Assembly (NCBI RefSeq): GCF_001506075.1
Contig: NZ_KQ947475.1
Location: forward strand, 62,001-126,000
From: Vibrio sp. MEBiC08052
GTDB lineage: Bacteria; Pseudomonadota; Gammaproteobacteria; Enterobacterales; Vibrionaceae
Reading direction: 5' to 3'
Length of the DNA stretch: 64,000 nucleotides
A program made the position numbers and the translations under genes. Shown here piece after piece: positions 46,020 through 55,745 of this stretch. Position 1 is the stretch's first letter; every line of letters starts with the position of its first letter. The notes under the pieces are model-generated. The model worked only from the letters and a program-made list of their open reading frames with translations, was not told the origin of the DNA and made no database searches.

Positions 46020-47414
46020 ATGTTTATTCCTGTAATAATGGCGGGTGGTACGGGTTCTAGACTCTGGCCCCTTTCTCGCTCTGCTTTTCCAAAGCAATTC
46101 CTTTCGTTAGATACTCAAAATTCTTTAACAATGTTGCAAGCAACGTTGGCGCGTTTGAATGGTTTATCCTCTTATGAACCGATTATCATCTCTAATGAAG
46201 AACATCGATTCATTGTTGCAGAGCAAGTTCGGCACTGCAACCACACTTCACAAATCATTTTGGAACCAGCGGGCAGGAATACTGCTCCAGCAATAGCGTT
46301 GGCCTCTTTTATTGCAGTTGAGCAAGGTGAAGACCCCGTACTACTGGTATTAGCCGCTGATCATATAGTCAAGAATATCAATGCATTTCAGAATGCAGTA
46401 AAGAAAGCTCTCATTCAGGCTGAAAATGGCAAACTAGCAACATTCGGTATTGTGCCTAATGCTCCTGAAACGGGTTACGGATATATACGAAGAGGAAACT
46501 CTTTAGGTAACGATGTGTTTGAAGTGGAAGCATTCGTTGAAAAGCCTGATTATGAAGTTGCGAAAAAGTATTTAGAAACAGAAGAATATTACTGGAACAG
46601 TGGTTGCTTCATGTTTAAAGCATCGACTTATCTGCGGGAGTTAAAAAAGCATTCGCCAGAAATTTATCACTGTTGCCGAGAAGCTGTTCGGGAAATTTCT
46701 TATGATAAAGACTTTATTCGTGTGAGTGAAGAAGAGTTTATTAAGTGTCCTGATGATTCTGTTGATTATGCTGTGATGGAACATACCCATGACGCTGTCG
46801 TTGTTCCTATGGATGCAGGATGGAGTGATGTTGGCTCATGGTCAGCTTTATGGGAAGTCTCTGATAAAGATCCTCATGGGAATGTATGTTTTGGTGATGC
46901 TATCTTGGAAGGAACGGATAATTGCTATATCTATGCCCCGAATAAATTAGTTGCAGCTGTCGGATTGAAAGATATTGTTGTGGTTGAAACTAAAGATGCG
47001 GTTTTGGTTGCTGATAAAAACAAGGTACAAGAAGTTAAAAAAATTGTTGAGCATTTGAAGCTAGAAAGCCGAGCTGAATATCGGGAGCATCGGGAGATTT
47101 ATAGGCCGTGGGGAAAATCTGACGCTATTGATAAAGGGGAACGGTATAAAGTCAACCGGATTACTGTTGAACCGGGTAAGAAGCAGTCATTGCAAATGCA
47201 CTATCATCGAGCTGAGCATTGGGTTGTCGTTTCAGGTACGGCTAAAGTCACTTATGATGGTAATGTTAAGGTGATTACTGAAAACCAATCTCTGTATATC
47301 CCAATAGGAATGAATCATATGATTGAAAATCCTGGGAAAGTACCTCTGGAACTCATTGAAATTCAGTCAGGATCATACCTAAACGAAGATGACGTAGTAC
47401 GTTTAGAGGAATAA
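46020..47414 (+). CDS. manC: Mannose-1-phosphate guanylyltransferase / mannose-6-phosphate isomerase
   Basis: 464 residues. It makes GDP-mannose from mannose 1-phosphate, and its C-terminal cupin domain can isomerise fructose 6-phosphate. The nucleotidyltransferase start [20 protein letters not shown] is followed by AADHIV, FVEKPD and the C-terminal [19 protein letters not shown] and [11 protein letters not shown] metal site. First gene of the O-antigen operon, 62 bases after ops. Paired with manB at a five-base distance. Confidence 0.96.
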   Translation: MFIPVIMAGGTGSRLWPLSRSAFPKQFLSLDTQNSLTMLQATLARLNGLSSYEPIIISNEEHRFIVAEQVRHCNHTSQIILEPAGRNTAPAIALASFIAVEQGEDPVLLVLAADHIVKNINAFQNAVKKALIQAENGKLATFGIVPNAPETGYGYIRRGNSLGNDVFEVEAFVEKPDYEVAKKYLETEEYYWNSGCFMFKASTYLRELKKHSPEIYHCCREAVREISYDKDFIRVSEEEFIKCPDDSVDYAVMEHTHDAVVVPMDAGWSDVGSWSALWEVSDKDPHGNVCFGDAILEGTDNCYIYAPNKLVAAVGLKDIVVVETKDAVLVADKNKVQEVKKIVEHLKLESRAEYREHREIYRPWGKSDAIDKGERYKVNRITVEPGKKQSLQMHYHRAEHWVVVSGTAKVTYDGNVKVITENQSLYIPIGMNHMIENPGKVPLELIEIQSGSYLNEDDVVRLEE

Positions 47415-47419
47415 TTTGA

Positions 47420-48802
47420 ATGGAAAATTTAACTTGCTTTAAAGCTTATGATATTCGTGGTCGTTTAGGTGATGAGCTAAATAATAATATAGCCTATCGT
47501 ATTGGACGGGCATATGGGCAGTTTTTGACACAAAGTTCGAAAGAACCAAAGACAGTTGTTGTTGGTGGAGATATTCGTTTAACCAGTGAAGAATTAAAGC
47601 TTGCTTTGGCTGATGGGTTGATGGATTCTGGTGTCGATGTACTGGATATTGGCCTCTCAGGGACAGAAGAAATTTATTTTGCTACGTTTCATTTAAAAGT
47701 TGATGGTGGGATTGAAGTTACCGCGAGCCATAATCCTATGGATTACAATGGTATGAAGATAGTTGGGTATGGGGCGCAACCAATAAGTCGTGATACCGGA
47801 CTATGGGAAATCCAGTTATTGGCGGAAAAAAATGAGTTTAGTCGTGCGTCTAGAATCGGTTCTTATAAAAAAATATCCATATTAAATAATTATGTTGACC
47901 ATTTGATTGGATACATCCAACCGAAAAACATTAAGCCTATGAAGCTTGTTGTTAATTCAGGAAATGGTGCTGCCGGACATGTTATTGATGCTATAGAAGA
48001 GCGAATGAAAACTCTAAATGTTCCAATAGAGTTTATAAAAGTTCATCATGATGCTGATGGTAACTTCCCTCATGGTATTCCCAATCCTCTTCTTCCTGAA
48101 TGTCGTGCAGATACTGCAAATGCAGTTAAAATTCATAACGCTGATATGGGAATAGCTTTTGATGGTGATTTTGACCGTTGTTTTCTTTTTGATGAGTGTG
48201 GTGAGTTTATTGAAGGCTATTACGTTGTTGGAATGTTAGCTGAAGCCTTTTTACAAAAAGAATCCGGTGCTAAAATTATCCATGATCCTCGTTTAACATG
48301 GAATACTGTGGATGTTGTTACGAAAGCTGGTGGTATTCCTGTCATGTCCAAAACTGGTCATGCATTTCTCAAAGAGCGTATGCGCAGTGAAGACGCGATT
48401 TATGGTGGAGAAATGAGTGCTCACCATTATTTCCGTGATTTTGCTTATTGCGATTCAGGCATGATCCCATGGTTATTAGTTACAGAGCTGCTTTCTGTCA
48501 AAGGATTACATCTTTCTCAGATGCTTTCTGATCGTATAGACTGCTATCCTTCATCTGGTGAAATTAATTTTAAGTTATCATCCCCAGAAATTGCCTTGAA
48601 AAAAATACATGATTTATACCGAGATGATGCGTTATGCGTAGATCAAACAGATGGTCTATCTTTTGAGTTTGAGGCGTGGCGTTTTAACTTGAGAACATCC
48701 AATACAGAACCTTTGGTTCGTTTAAATGTTGAAACAAGAGCTGATCATGCTCTTTTAAAAGAGAAGACGGCTGAATTACTTCATTTATTAGAAACAATGT
48801 AA
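47420..48802 (+). CDS. manB: Phosphomannomutase
   Basis: 460 residues. Converts mannose 6-phosphate to mannose 1-phosphate for ManC. Signatures: [15 protein letters not shown] at the start, the catalytic phosphoserine in [13 protein letters not shown], metal loop [18 protein letters not shown] and the C-terminal phosphate loop [14 protein letters not shown]. Length is typical of CpsG/ManB. Product GDP-mannose suggests mannose, or after further enzymes a derived sugar, in the polysaccharide; none of those further enzymes (gmd, fcl, rmd) is in the window. Followed by a 184-base gap. Confidence 0.96.
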   Translation: MENLTCFKAYDIRGRLGDELNNNIAYRIGRAYGQFLTQSSKEPKTVVVGGDIRLTSEELKLALADGLMDSGVDVLDIGLSGTEEIYFATFHLKVDGGIEVTASHNPMDYNGMKIVGYGAQPISRDTGLWEIQLLAEKNEFSRASRIGSYKKISILNNYVDHLIGYIQPKNIKPMKLVVNSGNGAAGHVIDAIEERMKTLNVPIEFIKVHHDADGNFPHGIPNPLLPECRADTANAVKIHNADMGIAFDGDFDRCFLFDECGEFIEGYYVVGMLAEAFLQKESGAKIIHDPRLTWNTVDVVTKAGGIPVMSKTGHAFLKERMRSEDAIYGGEMSAHHYFRDFAYCDSGMIPWLLVTELLSVKGLHLSQMLSDRIDCYPSSGEINFKLSSPEIALKKIHDLYRDDALCVDQTDGLSFEFEAWRFNLRTSNTEPLVRLNVETRADHALLKEKTAELLHLLETM

Positions 48803-48826
48803 TAAATAGATGTGTTCTATTACTGA

Positions 48827-48876
48827 ATCGAAATAATCCGAGTAGGAAGTAGATATTATGAATTATTTCGATTTTT
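48827..48876 (+). repeat. AT-rich inverted repeat between manB and wzm
   Basis: ATCGAAATAAT (48827-48837) and ATTATTTCGAT (48862-48872) are a perfect 11-bp inverted pair with a 24-base spacer, followed by a few T. It could be a weak terminator that RfaH would override, or the border between the manCB module and the specific part of the cluster. Confidence 0.5.
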
Positions 48877-48986
48877 CAAATTAAGTTCTTATAGTATTTA
48901 TTGAGTACTTTTAAAATATGACATGTTTTTATTGATATATTAATTTCTTGTCGTTTTATAAATTATTTATATAGTTGAGTTGAAGA

Positions 48987-49838
48987 ATGAATGATGATTT
49001 ATCAGCTGGTCGTTCCAGCCGAAGTCAAGATAGCTTAGATATTAATGATAAGTGGCACAATCATTCTGGTCGTAATGATATATGGGTTGCATTATTTTCT
49101 TACCATGTATGGTTAATTCTAGGTTGGCATGATATTAAACAAAGGTACAGAAGGTCAGTATTAGGGCCATTTTGGTTTACATTGAGTACACTAATAATGG
49201 TTGGTGTATTGGGTATTCTCTATTCAACATTGCTCAACCAAGATATAACTAATTATCTACCGTACTTGGGGGTTGGGTTAGTTGTATGGCAATACATTAG
49301 TACCTGTCTGAATGAAGGTAGTAATACTTTTATTGTCTATGGATATATAATGAAGCAAGTGAGGATGCCATTAACAACACATGTTACTCGTGTAATATGG
49401 CGAAATGTTATTATTCTCTTTCATAGCCTACCTGTTGTTGTATTCTTGATGATTATGTTTGGCCATCCGATTACATGGGACATAGTATGGTTAATCCCGG
49501 GATTATTACTGTTGGTACTTAATACACTTTGGATGGCTATTGTATTAAGTATTCTCTGTACTCGTTATAGAGATATACTGCCAATTGTGACAAATTTAGT
49601 TCAAATCGCTTTTTTCTTCACTCCTATCATGTGGTCTAAAGATTTATTAAAAGATCGTGCCTGGGCCGCTGATATCAATCCATTTCACCATATGATTGAG
49701 GTCGTTCGTGCCCCAATATTAGGTGAACATATATCTATATTATCTTGGACTTGGTCAATTGCATTAGTTATTTTTGGCTTTATTTTTGCACAGTATCTAA
49801 TGCATAAATGTCGAAATCGTGTTCCATACTGGTTATAA
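48987..49838 (+). CDS. wzm: Polysaccharide ABC transporter, membrane subunit (Wzm)
   Basis: 283 residues with about six hydrophobic segments of the ABC-2 type and the conserved IKQRYRRSVLGPFWFTLST start and FFTPIMWSKD near the C-terminal half. Wzm forms the channel that exports completed undecaprenyl-linked O-antigen to the periplasm. With Wzt it identifies an ABC-transporter-dependent pathway; no Wzx/Wzy is visible. The stop is nine bases before the wzt TTG start. Confidence 0.94.
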   Translation: MNDDLSAGRSSRSQDSLDINDKWHNHSGRNDIWVALFSYHVWLILGWHDIKQRYRRSVLGPFWFTLSTLIMVGVLGILYSTLLNQDITNYLPYLGVGLVVWQYISTCLNEGSNTFIVYGYIMKQVRMPLTTHVTRVIWRNVIILFHSLPVVVFLMIMFGHPITWDIVWLIPGLLLLVLNTLWMAIVLSILCTRYRDILPIVTNLVQIAFFFTPIMWSKDLLKDRAWAADINPFHHMIEVVRAPILGEHISILSWTWSIALVIFGFIFAQYLMHKCRNRVPYWL

Positions 49839-49847
49839 GGATTGATT

Positions 49848-50594
49848 TTGGAAGCAAATATTATCACAAAAAATATGACAGTAGAGTTTCCTATTTATGA
49901 AAACTCTCATCGATCATTGAAAAAGAAAGTCTTGAATATGACAACTGGCGGACGAATCGGTAGTGATGCTGGAAAAAACCCAGTTGTAAGAGCTTTGGAT
50001 GATATAAATCTGACGTTTTCATCTGGAGATAGAGTCGGTTTAGTTGGACATAATGGTTCAGGAAAAACAACATTATTAAGAGTTTTAACTGGTGTTTATT
50101 CACCTGTTAAAGGGAAAGTTGATACACATGGAAGAATTGCATCACTACTTGATGTGTCGATGGGACTTGATCCAGATGCAACAGGTTTTGAAAATATTTA
50201 TCTTAAAGGGGTCATGGATGGATTGAGCCCTCAAATTATTAGACAGAAGATCGATGAAATTGCCGATTTTACTGAACTTGATGAATATTTAAACTTGCCT
50301 GTCAAAACTTATTCTAGCGGCATGATGTTACGCTTAGCATTTTCTATATCAACAAGTGTTGATGCTGATATTATTATTATGGATGAATGGCTAAGTGTAG
50401 GTGACGAGTCATTCAATAAAAAGGCATCTGAACGTTTAAATGATTTAATCAACAGTGCATCTATATTGGTAATCGCTTCTCATGATCCTAAGCTTATAGA
50501 GAATGTTTGTAACAGAAAAATTCATATGGAACATGGAAAAGTTGTTTCCGATGAACGTATTACTCTTCAATCGTATGGTAGTGATAATGATTAA
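49848..50594 (+). CDS. wzt: Polysaccharide ABC transporter, ATP-binding subunit (Wzt), short form
   Basis: 248 residues with a TTG start at 49848, seven bases after AAGG; another TTG at 49842 is too close to it. Walker A is GHNGSGKTT, signature YSSGMMLRL, Walker B IIIMDEWLSVGDE and switch His in IASHDPKL. It drives Wzm export. There is no C-terminal carbohydrate-binding extension, unlike Wzt of E. coli O9a, so chain length or terminal residue is probably not read by Wzt itself. The stop overlaps the next gene by eight bases. Confidence 0.92.
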   Translation: MEANIITKNMTVEFPIYENSHRSLKKKVLNMTTGGRIGSDAGKNPVVRALDDINLTFSSGDRVGLVGHNGSGKTTLLRVLTGVYSPVKGKVDTHGRIASLLDVSMGLDPDATGFENIYLKGVMDGLSPQIIRQKIDEIADFTELDEYLNLPVKTYSSGMMLRLAFSISTSVDADIIIMDEWLSVGDESFNKKASERLNDLINSASILVIASHDPKLIENVCNRKIHMEHGKVVSDERITLQSYGSDND

Positions 50595-51960
50595 ACGTGA
50601 TAGCCACATTCTTAAAGTTGTAGATTTTGGTTTTTCTCGTTTTCCTTTAAACATAGTAAAAGGATTCTCTAGTGCTTTTATTGCATATCCAATCGCAGAA
50701 AGGCTAGAAAAGAGAGAGATAAGAAGTAAACTGAATGAATTAAGAAGGTATTACGCTTTCCCGTTTAGCGATAGAAAAAAGATATGTCGAAATAATTTAT
50801 ATAACATTCTATCTTACGCTAAGCATAATATACCATACTATAAAGATATGTTGGGTTCAATTAATTTTAATGTTGAGAATATAAAAAAAGATATAAATTA
50901 TATTCAAGATATCCCTTTTTTAACTAAAGATATAATTAGAGAGCAAGGTGAACGATTACTCTCAACTCCTCTGAATGAGATACGACATCATGTATGTAAA
51001 ACTGGAGGATCCACAGGTTTATCCTGTTTTATTTATTATGATCAACCAGCAGCTGATTACTCTGCTGCAATTACTCTATTTTCAAGAGATAGTGTTGGTA
51101 ATAAAAAATATAACTCGGAGCTTCATTTTGCTTGTCAGTTTCCTGGAGAAGTTCAACCTGAGTGGCCGGTTAAAGAAGATTTCAAATGCTTAGCTATGAA
51201 TCGGAGTAATATATTTTTTTCTAGCCTTGATGACTCGGGTTTAGAAAAAATATTAAATACACTCCAATTAAAAAAACCACATCTCATTCATGCCCATCCA
51301 TCAACTATTTATGCATTAGCATGTTATGTAGATAAACATTATGGTAAGAAACATTTGTTTTCTATCTTTGAATCTAGTGGCGAATTACTAGAACCTTATA
51401 TGAGAGAAAAAATAGAAAATGTTCTATGCTGTGATGTTATTAATCGCTATGGTCTAGCTGAATTGGGTGTTATGGCGTACCAATATCAGAAAAGAGCCGA
51501 GATGTTTGTTTATGATTCAGAAGGGTATCCCGAGAACTTTGAGCAGACAAATGGAGATTCGGAATTGGTATTCACCGGATTCAGAAACCATTTGATGCCT
51601 TTAATTCGTTATAAGACTGGAGATTTGGCAAGAGTAGAAAGTCGAGATGATGGCTTTTATCTGACGAACGTAGTGGGACGAATCCATGATGTGGTGTGCT
51701 TAAATGGTATTGAGTATCCAACACACCACATACAAGACGTTTTAGATCATCGTGTCGGAGGGATACAAGAGTTCCAGATCGATGTTCGAACGAAGCAACC
51801 TATATTAAGACTGGTACTTGAAGCTGACACAACTCAAGAGATTGTCCTTTCTAAAATTGAACACTATTGGCCGGAAGTGTTTCAAGTGAAATTTGTAAGA
51901 CATGATGACTTTATTCGTGTCGGACATCGAGCGAAATTTAGACATGTGGTAGATAAATGA
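50587..51960 (+). CDS. PaaK/CapK-like adenylate-forming enzyme
   Basis: 457 residues from the ATG at 50587, overlapping wzt. The AMP-binding loop KTGGSTG is at about 138-144, with YGLAELGVMAYQ (acyl-adenylate motif) and YKTGDLARVESRDDG (adenosine-binding) downstream, then the C-terminal GRIHDVVCLNG hinge. CapK-type proteins are common in O-antigen and capsule clusters; they resemble phenylacetate-CoA ligase and may activate a carboxylic acid for transfer to a sugar. The carboxylate and any acyl carrier are unknown. Overlaps the next gene by four bases. Confidence 0.86.
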   Translation: MIKRDSHILKVVDFGFSRFPLNIVKGFSSAFIAYPIAERLEKREIRSKLNELRRYYAFPFSDRKKICRNNLYNILSYAKHNIPYYKDMLGSINFNVENIKKDINYIQDIPFLTKDIIREQGERLLSTPLNEIRHHVCKTGGSTGLSCFIYYDQPAADYSAAITLFSRDSVGNKKYNSELHFACQFPGEVQPEWPVKEDFKCLAMNRSNIFFSSLDDSGLEKILNTLQLKKPHLIHAHPSTIYALACYVDKHYGKKHLFSIFESSGELLEPYMREKIENVLCCDVINRYGLAELGVMAYQYQKRAEMFVYDSEGYPENFEQTNGDSELVFTGFRNHLMPLIRYKTGDLARVESRDDGFYLTNVVGRIHDVVCLNGIEYPTHHIQDVLDHRVGGIQEFQIDVRTKQPILRLVLEADTTQEIVLSKIEHYWPEVFQVKFVRHDDFIRVGHRAKFRHVVDK

Positions 51961-53531
51961 TAGGATTACTTACAAGTGATAATGCTCACGTTGATTCCGC
52001 AAAATATGTTGAATCGGCTATTATTCGTTCAGTGACTCGTAGTCAATACATTAGGATATCTACAGCCCCGTCTCCATCTTTATTAAATGATAATATCAGT
52101 ATATTGGTGATGATTTCTCCTACTGTAGAACAACTTGACTGGGCCTTAGGTTTATTAAATATAGATAAAATTATTATTTTAGGCTATCTCCCAGATAGTA
52201 TTTCTAATTATTTACTTCTTGAATATAGAGGTTGGCCTAAAGCTGGTTGGGATAAAGCTCCTGTTGCAAAACCATATCATAGTTCTGAAAGTGACGGTTA
52301 TATTCGCTACAATCATCTTGCTCATGAAGATTTTGATTTAGTGAAGGATCGACCATTTGAACGTTTTGACTTTATGGATGAGTGGAATAATCTTGGATAT
52401 GGAGCAATCACAGCTGATAAGACAATATGGTCTATTTGTCAGCCAGTATTGTTAAGTGATGAGTATTCATTAGCAACAGTAACATCTGGTGATGAAAAAA
52501 TAGCAACTTATGCAGCGTTATGTGAAATAAATAATAAGTCCGTGTTGTGGTTTAACCGTGAAGTTGGTCCTATTGATTCATACGAATGGCATTTTGTAGA
52601 AGAATTTATAACATCGTACAAATCAGAAAGCTCATCTTGTCTTCCTATATTAACTGAAATTCCACAAGGTTATGATTCAGCAGTTACAATGCGTCTTGAC
52701 TGTGATGAGGATGTAGAGTCTAGCCGCTTTTTATGGAATGTTTATCAAGAGGAAAACGTACCTTTTTCCTTAGCAATACATACAAAAAATCTAGAGAATT
52801 CAAAAAATTTTTCCATTATTAGTGAACTTGATGATTTTGGTGGAGCTATTTTATCTCATACAGCAACACATGCACCTAATTGGGGTGGATCTTATGAGAG
52901 TGCTGTTATTGAAGCAAAAGAGTCAGCCGAAAAAATTGCCACTATTACTGGTAAAACAGTAGATTATATTGTGTCACCATTTCATCATACACCAATATAT
53001 GCATTAAAAGCATTGTCTGATATGGGATATTTAGGATGTATTGGTGGTATTATTAAAAATGATCCAGAATTTCTTTCATATAAAGGAGGGAATTTAGCTG
53101 ATTTACCAAATGATTTTATAGGCCATAGTCAGCAAGTTATGCTGCATGGTGATTGTTTGCTTAGAGATACTGATGATATCTTAAAAGTATATAAGGAATC
53201 ATTCGACTTATCATATCACACGCAAACTTTATTTGGGTATTTAGACCATCCATTTTCAGAGCGATATCAATATGGATGGGAGACGGAAGAGCAACGAGCT
53301 AAGTGTCATAGAGAATTATTGAATTATATTCGTTCTAATACAAAAAATGTTTGTTTTCTTAATGAAATAGAAGCAATGAATTTTATCTATGATAGATCTA
53401 ATATAAGTATGATTCTTGAGAATAATCAGATAAAAATTTCCTATCCTAAAAACTATATTCCTAAATCTATTTATATCCCATCTATAAGATATAAAAAATC
53501 TATAATATTAATGGATATAGATAATAAATGA
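51957..53531 (+). CDS. NodB-type polysaccharide deacetylase-like protein
   Basis: 524 residues. The C-terminal half has a NodB-like fold: an acidic metal motif MRLDCDED at about 245-252 (in place of TxDDG), HTATH at 301-305 (the HxxxH motif), and VSPFHHTP. Such enzymes remove N- or O-acetyl groups, often from polysaccharide. The first 230 residues do not match a family I recognise. No signal peptide is seen, so it could act in the cytoplasm on the lipid-linked sugar, unlike most secreted deacetylases. Overlaps both neighbours by four bases, suggesting function with the CapK-like enzyme. Confidence 0.74.
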   Translation: MIGLLTSDNAHVDSAKYVESAIIRSVTRSQYIRISTAPSPSLLNDNISILVMISPTVEQLDWALGLLNIDKIIILGYLPDSISNYLLLEYRGWPKAGWDKAPVAKPYHSSESDGYIRYNHLAHEDFDLVKDRPFERFDFMDEWNNLGYGAITADKTIWSICQPVLLSDEYSLATVTSGDEKIATYAALCEINNKSVLWFNREVGPIDSYEWHFVEEFITSYKSESSSCLPILTEIPQGYDSAVTMRLDCDEDVESSRFLWNVYQEENVPFSLAIHTKNLENSKNFSIISELDDFGGAILSHTATHAPNWGGSYESAVIEAKESAEKIATITGKTVDYIVSPFHHTPIYALKALSDMGYLGCIGGIIKNDPEFLSYKGGNLADLPNDFIGHSQQVMLHGDCLLRDTDDILKVYKESFDLSYHTQTLFGYLDHPFSERYQYGWETEEQRAKCHRELLNYIRSNTKNVCFLNEIEAMNFIYDRSNISMILENNQIKISYPKNYIPKSIYIPSIRYKKSIILMDIDNK

Positions 53532-54712
53532 ATAATTGTATAATTTTATTTTCAACAGCAGATTGGGATGAACCATACTGGACGAATAAGCAACATACAG
53601 CAAAAAATTTAGCTGAGAATGGTTTTGATATTATATATGTTGAAAGTATAGGTTTGAGAGGACCTAAATTAAATAGTTCAAAAGACATTAATCGCATACT
53701 GGGGCGTATAAAAACAGGTTTGAAGTGTTTGATGTTTGGTAGTAGAAAAGTGGATGATAAAATTCGTATTATTTCACCGTTATCTATTCCAAATCCCAAA
53801 AATAATATTGTATTGAAAAAATTAAATGAGTTAATGATCACTTTTATTCTCAAAAGAGAAAAGAGAAAAATTCAATTTAGTAATATTATTTTGTGGTCTT
53901 ATCATCCTTATGTCTCATATCTTATTGATAAGATAAGATTTGATAAGGTTATTTATCATTGCGTAGATGACTTATCCCAAGTTCCCGGTATTGAACCTAT
54001 ATCATTTAGAAGAACAGAGGACTTTTTTCTAGAAAAATGTGACAGAATATTTGTAACCACTAAGTCTCTATTAGAACGCTGTGTTTGTATAAACGAAAAT
54101 ACTGAGTATTACTCAAATGTAGTTGATTATAATCATTTTTCTCTACCCAAGAAAATTACTAATAAAAATATACAGTTAATTGAATCATCAGATAAACCTA
54201 AAATTGTCTATCATGGAGTGTTATCGGATTTTAAAATTGATTTAGAACTCTTATATGATGTTATGAAGCAATGCAATATCTATGATTTTTTTATCATTGG
54301 TGAAGAACGGGAAGGACAGAAGAGTCATATAATTGATATGATGAGAGAATTAGATAATGTCCATTTTCTTGGCTATATATCATATGAAGATATTCCGTCT
54401 TACCTACATTTCATGGATGTTGGTATTCTCCCAAGCTTACTTAATAAATATACATATTCTATGTTCCCGATGAAATATTATGAATATGTTGCAGCTAAAT
54501 TACCTGTTGTATCAACACCTTTAGGGTTTACTGCGTACACAGAAGGCTCTTGGTTAAGAGTGGCAGAAAAAACAGATGATTTTAAAAAAGCTATTAGACA
54601 ATCTATTATTGCTGGCAAATTAAGTGATGAAGAGTCTAGAAATGCAGTAGGTGATAATACTTGGCAAGGTAGAACTCAAAAAATGTTAGAATCTATATAT
54701 TCTGGTTCATAA
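53528..54712 (+). CDS. GT-B glycosyltransferase (GT1/GT4-like)
   Basis: 394 residues. Recognisable features are the N-terminal acceptor domain (ILFSTADWDEPYWTNKQHTAKNLAENG), VIYHCVDDLSQVPGI, and a C-terminal donor domain with PKIVYHGVLSDFKIDLELLYDVMK, FLGYISYEDIPSYLHFMDVGILPS and FPMKYYEYVAAKLPVVSTPLG, in pieces. The EX7E is replaced by an MKYYEY type seen in WcaI/GT1-like enzymes. Starts inside the previous gene (ATGA overlap). Donor and acceptor unknown. Very AT-rich, like the following genes. Confidence 0.82.
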   Translation: MNNCIILFSTADWDEPYWTNKQHTAKNLAENGFDIIYVESIGLRGPKLNSSKDINRILGRIKTGLKCLMFGSRKVDDKIRIISPLSIPNPKNNIVLKKLNELMITFILKREKRKIQFSNIILWSYHPYVSYLIDKIRFDKVIYHCVDDLSQVPGIEPISFRRTEDFFLEKCDRIFVTTKSLLERCVCINENTEYYSNVVDYNHFSLPKKITNKNIQLIESSDKPKIVYHGVLSDFKIDLELLYDVMKQCNIYDFFIIGEEREGQKSHIIDMMRELDNVHFLGYISYEDIPSYLHFMDVGILPSLLNKYTYSMFPMKYYEYVAAKLPVVSTPLGFTAYTEGSWLRVAEKTDDFKKAIRQSIIAGKLSDEESRNAVGDNTWQGRTQKMLESIYSGS

Positions 54713-54715
54713 AAT

Positions 54716-55702
54716 ATGAAAATATTATTTATAACTTATCCTATGGCTTTTCATACACCTGGTGGTGGTGAAATCCAGTTATTAGCATATAAAGAAGCAC
54801 TTGAGAAAAAGGGAATTCATGTGGATTTTTTTGATCCATGGAATCCTAGGTTTACTGATTATGATGTAGTTCACTATTTTTCATGTGTTGGTGGCTCTAT
54901 TCATATCTGTAATTTTGTTAAACAATTAAATATTCCATTAGTCGTAACATCTAGTTTATGGATGACTGAAGAAACAAAAGAATTGTATCCTCTGGGTGAA
55001 ATAGTTGATCAATTTAATATCGCTGATTTTATTGTGGCTAACTCCGATATTGAATGTAATCAATTATCCAAAATACTTAATATAAATATTAATAAATTTA
55101 AAACAGTATATAATGGGATCGATGATACATTTACAAATAAAATTGATGAAAGTTTATTTTTTGAAAAATTTCATATAAAAAATAAATATATATTATCAGT
55201 TGCAAACATTGAAGAGAGAAAGAATCAGTTACATTTAGCTGAAGCTATGAAATCGTTTCCTGACTATAAATTAGTTTTAATCGGTCATATTCGAAACAAT
55301 GATTATTATGAAAATATTAGAGATTTACTTGGTGACCAACTTATTTATATTGGCTCTATAGATCATTCTGATCCTATATTTCGTTCAGCATATTGTGGTG
55401 CTAGTGCTTTTGTCTTACCAAGCATTTTGGAAACTCCGGGATTAGCAGCATTAGAAGCTGCAGCAATGGAGATACCTGTGGTTGTTACTGAGGTTGGTTC
55501 AACAACAGAGTATTTTTTGAATGATGTATCTTATTCAAAACCTGATGATGTTTCTTCAATTGTATCTGCAATCGATAATGCTTTAAACAATACAAAAGAA
55601 GAGAGTTTACGTAATCTTTCACAACGTATTAAAAAATCATTCTCATGGAGTTCTGCAGCAGAGAAATTAATCTCTATATATAATGAGGTAATGATTAAAT
55701 AA
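54716..55702 (+). CDS. GT4-family glycosyltransferase
   Basis: 328 residues. N-terminal loop HTPGGGEIQLLAYKEALEKKG, donor domain LSVANIEERKNQLHLAEAM, KLVLIGHIRNNDYYENI, and the EX7E-type motif ETPGLAALEAAAMEIPVV. It follows the previous GT by three bases. Length is near the lower end of the family but both domains are complete. Donor unknown; the cluster provides GDP-mannose and a CDP-dideoxyhexose as candidates. Confidence 0.86.
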   Translation: MKILFITYPMAFHTPGGGEIQLLAYKEALEKKGIHVDFFDPWNPRFTDYDVVHYFSCVGGSIHICNFVKQLNIPLVVTSSLWMTEETKELYPLGEIVDQFNIADFIVANSDIECNQLSKILNININKFKTVYNGIDDTFTNKIDESLFFEKFHIKNKYILSVANIEERKNQLHLAEAMKSFPDYKLVLIGHIRNNDYYENIRDLLGDQLIYIGSIDHSDPIFRSAYCGASAFVLPSILETPGLAALEAAAMEIPVVVTEVGSTTEYFLNDVSYSKPDDVSSIVSAIDNALNNTKEESLRNLSQRIKKSFSWSSAAEKLISIYNEVMIK

Positions 55703-55745
55703 TGAAAACATGTTTGTTTTTATGTTAAGTTAAATTATAAAGAAA

